Part shown: piece after piece, positions 60,566-64,000 of the stretch
Numbering within the stretch: position 1 is the first letter of the stretch
Layout: each line of letters opens with the position of its first letter
From: Thermovorax subterraneus
GTDB taxonomy: Bacteria; Bacillota; Thermosediminibacteria; Thermosediminibacterales; Thermosediminibacteraceae
Assembly (NCBI GenBank): GCA_021608145.1
Contig: JAKIHM010000001.1
Span: 310,001 to 374,000, forward strand
Reading direction: 5' to 3'
Length of the DNA stretch: 64,000 nt
The notes under the pieces: generated by a model
The model's input: the letters and a program-made list of their open reading frames with translations, nothing else
Database searches by the model: none
Told to the model about the DNA's origin: nothing
Position numbers and translations under genes: made by a program

Positions 60566-61666
60566 ATGCGAAAAAGGATGAGGGAATATGGCCTTTCCTT
60601 AGGGCTGCTTCCGACAGGCCCTTTGAATGCCATAACCGATGTGGAAGGGGTGGGGGTAGGGCACGTGACTCTGATTTCTGGAGAAGGGAAGCTCATTCCG
60701 GGGAAGGGTCCCGTGCGGACGGGGGTGACCGCGATAATACCGCACGGTGGAAATATATTCAAGGAAAAATTGATTGCCTCGTGCTTTGTGGGAAACGGCT
60801 TCGGTAAGTCCGCTGGGCTGATACAGATAAAGGAGCTGGGGACGCTGGAGACGCCGATAATCCTCACCAATACGCTTTCCGTCGGAATCGCCTCCGATGC
60901 CCTGGTGGAGTACATGCTTTCCATGAACGATGACATCGGAGTTACGACCGGGACCGTAAACCCGGTGGTATTAGAGTGCAACGACGGGTACTTAAATGAC
61001 ATAAGGGGAAGGCATGTGAAACGAGAGCATGTCATCGAGGCCATAATGAGTGCAAAAAGGGAGTTCGAAACGGGAAGCGTGGGCGCCGGGACTGGCATGA
61101 TATGTCACGGGTTTAAGGGCGGCATCGGCACAGCCTCGAGGCAAATAGAGATAGGGGGAAAGGTCTACATAGTAGGAGCTTTGCTCCTCACCAATTACGG
61201 CAGGATGGAGGACCTCATTTTCAACGGCAAAAACGTAGGAAGGATGCTGAAAGAAAGGCTGGAAAGGGATATAAAAGGTAAGAAAGACACCATAGAGGAA
61301 GACAAAGGCTCGTGCATAATAGTCATCGCCACCGATGTGCCGCTGGATGCAAGGGACCTTGAGAGGGTGGCAAAGAGGGGGATTTTAGGCCTTGCGAGGA
61401 CCGGCTCCTTCATGGGAAATGGAAGCGGGGACATTGCACTTGCCTTTTCGACTGCAAACAGAGTTTGCCATTACGGCGAGACTTTCATCAGAATCGAGAC
61501 CCTGTCCTCCCATTCCGATGAAATAAATAAGGTGTTTCAGGCAGCGGTGGAAGCGGTGGAGGAGGCAGTCTGGGATTCGATGTTCACGGCGGAAAGAATA
61601 GTTGGGAGGGATTACCACGAAGTCCCCATCTTGCCGGTGGATTGGTTATTAGAGTTGAAATCATGA
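60566..61666 (+). CDS. P1 (DmpA/BapA) family aminopeptidase
   Basis: 366 residues, ATG 60566 after AAGGAG, which lies directly at the end of the IS607 remnant. P1-family blocks: LNAITDVEGVGVGHVTLISG, GVTAIIPHGGNIFKEKLIAS, NTLSVGIASDALVEYM, and the region GSVGAGTGMICHGFKGGIGT around the expected self-cleavage site, where Gly-Thr or Gly-Ser bonds occur. These N-terminal-nucleophile enzymes release N-terminal residues from peptides or beta-peptides. Its original promoter may have been replaced by element DNA. The 3' end overlaps that of mazF by 6 bp. Confidence 0.88.
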   Translation: MRKRMREYGLSLGLLPTGPLNAITDVEGVGVGHVTLISGEGKLIPGKGPVRTGVTAIIPHGGNIFKEKLIASCFVGNGFGKSAGLIQIKELGTLETPIILTNTLSVGIASDALVEYMLSMNDDIGVTTGTVNPVVLECNDGYLNDIRGRHVKREHVIEAIMSAKREFETGSVGAGTGMICHGFKGGIGTASRQIEIGGKVYIVGALLLTNYGRMEDLIFNGKNVGRMLKERLERDIKGKKDTIEEDKGSCIIVIATDVPLDARDLERVAKRGILGLARTGSFMGNGSGDIALAFSTANRVCHYGETFIRIETLSSHSDEINKVFQAAVEAVEEAVWDSMFTAERIVGRDYHEVPILPVDWLLELKS

Positions 61667-61985
61667 CAAAAAAGTATGAATCAGTTCCAAACACTTCGAA
61701 ACAATTTCGTCGGGTACTCGTCCCACTATTTGAAGCTGCCGGGCCCGCCAGTCTAAACTCTTGAGTTGATCCGTTAAAATTACGCCTTCGATGGCCAGGC
61801 ACGACGGCAGTTCTACTTCAAAGGGATAGCCCTTTTTTTTGCCGGGTAATCGGACAAAGCACCGCAAATCCCGTTTTTTGATTAAACAGTTTTAGCGATA
61901 GTACGATCGCCGGTCGCCTCCCCGCTTGCTCGTGTCCCGATTGTGGTGTAAAATTGACATAGACGAGGTCTCCGCGATCCAGCAC
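61661..61985 (-). pseudogene. mazF: MazF/PemK toxin with frameshift in an A8 run
   Basis: From GTG 61985, six bases after the mazE stop, the frame gives VLDRGDLVYVNFTPQSGHEQ then AGRRPAIVLSLKLFNQKTGF and AVLCPITRQKK. After a run of eight A (plus-strand T at 61833-61840) the same frame hits a stop within a few codons. The +1-corrected frame continues GYPFEVELPSCLAIEGVILT then DQLKSLDWRARQLQIVGRVP to 61661. With seven A the toxin would be intact and of normal length (about 107 residues). MazF is a sequence-specific mRNA interferase. The break may be true inactivation, a sequencing error, or slippage-dependent expression. Confidence 0.8.
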
Positions 61986-61990
61986 CTGTA

Positions 61991-62227
61991 TCAAAACAAT
62001 TCATTCCCTTCAGTGCCGAAATCAATTTCCGTATGGCAGTTTTCGGGCGTAATTTTTGCTAAAAGTTCTTCCAAAGTTGGCTTTTTCTTTTTTGGTATAA
62101 GCTTCAGGACTTGATTTTCTATAATTATTTCCAGCTCCGAACCCTGCCTTATAGACAACTGTTGGGCAATTACTCTCGGGATACGGATAGCGAGGCTGTT
62201 ACCCCATTTTTGGACCTTTGCCGTCAT
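61991..62227 (-). CDS. mazE: MazE/AbrB-type antitoxin
   Basis: 78 residues from ATG 62227, six bases after AGAGGTG; an upstream in-frame ATG lies at 62260 within the promoter. The N-terminal swapped-hairpin domain reads AKVQKWGNSLAIRIPRVIAQ then QLSIRQGSELEI, and the acidic C-terminal tail (TPENCHTEIDFGTEGNELF) would wrap around MazF. It binds DNA and probably represses its own promoter. It is divergent from the Wadjet genes. Confidence 0.92.
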   Translation of the reverse strand: MTAKVQKWGNSLAIRIPRVIAQQLSIRQGSELEIIIENQVLKLIPKKKKPTLEELLAKITPENCHTEIDFGTEGNELF

Positions 62228-62258
62228 AAAAGGCACCTCTTTTTGTTCGTTTGATTTC

Positions 62259-62291
62259 ATTATACCACCTTTCCTTTCTTTTGTATATACA
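62259..62291 (-). promoter_or_regulatory. mazEF promoter with palindrome TGTATATACA
   Basis: Reading leftwards, TGTATATACA (62291-62282), 17 bp, then TATAAT (62264-62259) preceded by TGG. Spacing and core sequences are the same as in the luxS promoter. A second TATGTATA copy lies just upstream. A good candidate for the MazE operator. Confidence 0.65.
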
Positions 62292-62345
62292 TAGTTTATA
62301 CATAAATTTAAAAAGCAATCACGTTTTCAAAATGAGGGAAAAAGC

Positions 62346-63731
62346 ATGGCCTTTTTCGACAAAATTCCGGAAAATCTTTTTTCGGTCTTGGCTTCCAAAA
62401 ATAAACACGTCTACCTGGAGTCACTTTTCATAATCTTCCAGGCGTACCAGGAGGAAATGCTCGTAAAAAAGGACGAGCTGGTGGAAAGGCTGAAAACTTA
62501 CCTTGAAAATTCGAGCTTTTCGCCCGAGGAGGAAGAAGACGAGGAAAGGCCGGACGATGCAAGCCTTTCGGCCCTCGCCCATTTCATTTTGCGAAAGCTT
62601 GAAAAAACCGGCTGGATATACCGGGACTATTCGGAAAATTTTATAGAGGAAATTATATACCTTCACGATTACTCGATAAAAATCCTGAATACGCTGTACG
62701 AGCTTCAAACGGACGACGTGAAGGACTACGGCTTGTACGTCCACTCCGCCTATAACAACCTGAAAAACCAGGACCTGGAAAGAAGCGAGGACGCCATTTT
62801 TGCCCTCCGGGAAGCCTACAAGAGGACGAAAGACCTCATAAACGAACTAAAAAGCCTTCTCAACAACCTGAGGAAATATCATCAGGCCTTGTACGAAAAG
62901 GAAGAGATAAGGCAAATTTTGAAGGAGCACTTCGACGAGTTCAGGGAACTTATCGATGAGAGAATATACCACCCCCTGAAGACCCTCGATTCCATCCCCC
63001 GCTACAAGACTCCTATCATAAATATTTTAAACTCCTGGCTTTACGACAAAGAAATGATGGACCTCTTGGTGAAATCTTCAGTAAGACGGAGGATTTACAA
63101 GGATGAGGAAGAAGCCCTTGAGAAAGTCACGGGGATGATAAACGAGATAGTGAACATCTACTACAATATCGATGTTTTGCTCAAGGAGATTGATAGAAAG
63201 AGGGCGGCCTATACCAGGGCTTCGGTAGAGAGGATGCAGTACCTTTTGAACGTCGATATGAGCCTAAAAGGTAAAATAGTGGAGATACTCAAAGCTATCC
63301 CGCAAAATGACGGAATAGTAACCGCCGTAAACGATGCCGTCTTGATTTTTCCCCAGAGCTACATCGACGAGAATTCGCTCTATACGAAGAAATCCGAGCG
63401 GAAACTGCAGGATGTGAAATTCGCCAAAATAAAAGAGGCCGAGGAAGAAGGCGTTTTCGAAAAGGAGATGGAAAGCTTAAAAGAGAGGCTCAAGAGTGCC
63501 TTGACGCGAAAGAAGGTCTTTGAGTTTTTCAAAAAGCTTTTAAGGGAAAAAAGAGAAGTTTTATCCGAAGATATAAACCTCGATGGCGACGAGGAATTTT
63601 TGATGCTCATCCTGGGGGTCATCATGCACGACGAACGGGGTTCCTTTTACGATGTGGCCTTTGAAGAAAAAGGAAGCGTATCCGTAAACGGCTACAGGAT
63701 TCCCCGCATGAGGATAAAAAAGAAGGTGTAG
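62346..63731 (+). CDS. jetA: Wadjet anti-plasmid system protein JetA
   Basis: 461 residues, ATG 62346 after TGAGGGAAAA. The opening FFDKIPENLFSVLASKNKHV and YLESLFIIFQAYQEEM is typical of JetA (DUF5716), the kleisin-like (MksF-type) subunit. A long helical middle and a C-terminal winged-helix-like part (GDEEFLMLILGVIMHDERGS) follow. JetA bridges the SMC-like JetC and carries JetB. With JetD the complex extrudes and cuts circular plasmid DNA. The next gene follows two bases after the stop. Confidence 0.88.
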   Translation: MAFFDKIPENLFSVLASKNKHVYLESLFIIFQAYQEEMLVKKDELVERLKTYLENSSFSPEEEEDEERPDDASLSALAHFILRKLEKTGWIYRDYSENFIEEIIYLHDYSIKILNTLYELQTDDVKDYGLYVHSAYNNLKNQDLERSEDAIFALREAYKRTKDLINELKSLLNNLRKYHQALYEKEEIRQILKEHFDEFRELIDERIYHPLKTLDSIPRYKTPIINILNSWLYDKEMMDLLVKSSVRRRIYKDEEEALEKVTGMINEIVNIYYNIDVLLKEIDRKRAAYTRASVERMQYLLNVDMSLKGKIVEILKAIPQNDGIVTAVNDAVLIFPQSYIDENSLYTKKSERKLQDVKFAKIKEAEEEGVFEKEMESLKERLKSALTRKKVFEFFKKLLREKREVLSEDINLDGDEEFLMLILGVIMHDERGSFYDVAFEEKGSVSVNGYRIPRMRIKKKV

Positions 63732-63733
63732 AG

Positions 63734-64000
63734 ATGTGGTATGAGGAATACGAAAAGATGAGCGATTCCCAAAAGCGGGAATTCGCAAAGTTGGTAAACT
63801 TCCTCCTTTCTCACAATTTTATCCTGAGGGAAAAGTATGACAAAACCTCGATGAACGTGAGGATAAACCCGGACTATAGATTCGTGGAACGCTACTTTGA
63901 AGTCTTTTCCGGCTACCTTTCCATGGCCGGCTGGGACGTACAAAAAGACAACCACTACGGCGTGATTTCAATCTACAACAGATTCGAGCAAAACCGCGCA
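63734..64000 (+). CDS. jetB: Wadjet protein JetB, N-terminal part (runs off right edge)
   Basis: ATG 63734 follows the jetA stop by two bases. The first 89 residues are visible (MWYEEYEKMSDSQKREFAKL, then LVNFLLSHNFILREKYDKTS). This is the DUF4194 MksE/JetB-like beginning. The frame is open to the window edge. jetC and jetD would be expected further right. The call rests largely on position next to jetA. Confidence 0.8.
   Translation, partial: MWYEEYEKMSDSQKREFAKLVNFLLSHNFILREKYDKTSMNVRINPDYRFVERYFEVFSGYLSMAGWDVQKDNHYGVISIYNRFEQNRA

Overview
This window looks like the chromosome of a thermophilic, anaerobic, low-GC Firmicute of the Thermosediminibacter/Tepidanaerobacter/Thermoanaerobacter kind. 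The reasons are the SD-rich gene starts with many GTG/TTG codons, the sorbitol- and ascorbate-type PTS genes, the PRD and PrpR-type regulators, the DUF1998, AAA-ATPase and TnpB relics, and LuxS and MurJ of clostridial type. Base composition is patchy: the aco-like operon (15-24 kb) and the liv genes are GC-richer, while 27.5-39 kb and 46.8-52.5 kb are visibly AT-rich and look like separately acquired catabolic islands.

Layout. 0-1.8 kb: 5' part of an MFS transporter and small membrane or hypothetical genes. 1.9-4.1 kb: a frameshifted IS1380-type transposase abutting the C-terminal remnant of a DUF1998 helicase of the DrmB/MrfA kind. 4.1-11.1 kb: a cluster of ATPases with C-terminal PD-(D/E)XK nuclease-like domains, two of them mosaic paralogues, with a decayed fragment of a third kind. 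11.2-12.8 kb: murJ. 12.8-14.7 kb: an apparently intact IS200/IS605 element (TnpA plus TnpB) inserted after codon 11 of another ATPase gene. 14.8-24.4 kb: a SorC regulator and gutM-EIIC-EIIBC-EIIA, then a SAF-domain NAD(P) oxidoreductase resembling DXR-II/DRL, then a four-gene acetoin-dehydrogenase-like complex. I propose that this encodes catabolism of 2-C-methyl-D-erythritol or a similar branched polyol: PTS import gives the 4-phosphate, the DRL-like enzyme makes DXP, and TPP cleavage gives acetyl-CoA plus glyceraldehyde-3-phosphate. 24.5-27.2 kb: an OmpR/HK two-component pair divergent from a secreted DUF2680 protein, with 11-bp tandem repeats between them.

27.2-39.1 kb: a sigma-54-controlled organic-acid island. 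It holds pdxA2, a PrpR_N/PAS/AAA+ activator, a DUF1537 four-carbon acid kinase, a DHDPS-family aldolase, an iron alcohol dehydrogenase, a TAXI-TRAP transporter and a flavoprotein. Two -24/-12 promoters share an upstream motif. A second DUF1537 relic and a group II intron relic follow. 39.4-41.3 kb: a secreted tannase-like esterase. 41.8-46.3 kb: a complete branched-chain amino-acid-type (Liv) ABC operon. 46.8-52.5 kb: a PRD regulator with its own EIIA, an ascorbate-type EIIB/EIIC and a split transketolase. 52.8-59.7 kb: glycerol dehydrogenase, SDR, MBL hydrolase, a deleted PAS/HD-GYP relic, a YjiH-type membrane protein, a MATE transporter and LuxS. 59.8-60.5 kb: an internally deleted IS607-type element. 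60.5-64 kb: a P1 peptidase, MazE with a frameshifted MazF, and the start of a Wadjet (Jet) anti-plasmid system cut by the window edge.

Recurrent themes are (i) relics of defence and mobile genes, (ii) near-identical GCCGCGC-type terminators, (iii) long stem-loops between solute-binding-protein and permease genes, and (iv) a shared palindromic promoter for luxS and mazEF. I saw no tRNA, rRNA or CRISPR array. All functional calls are by eye, without database searches.
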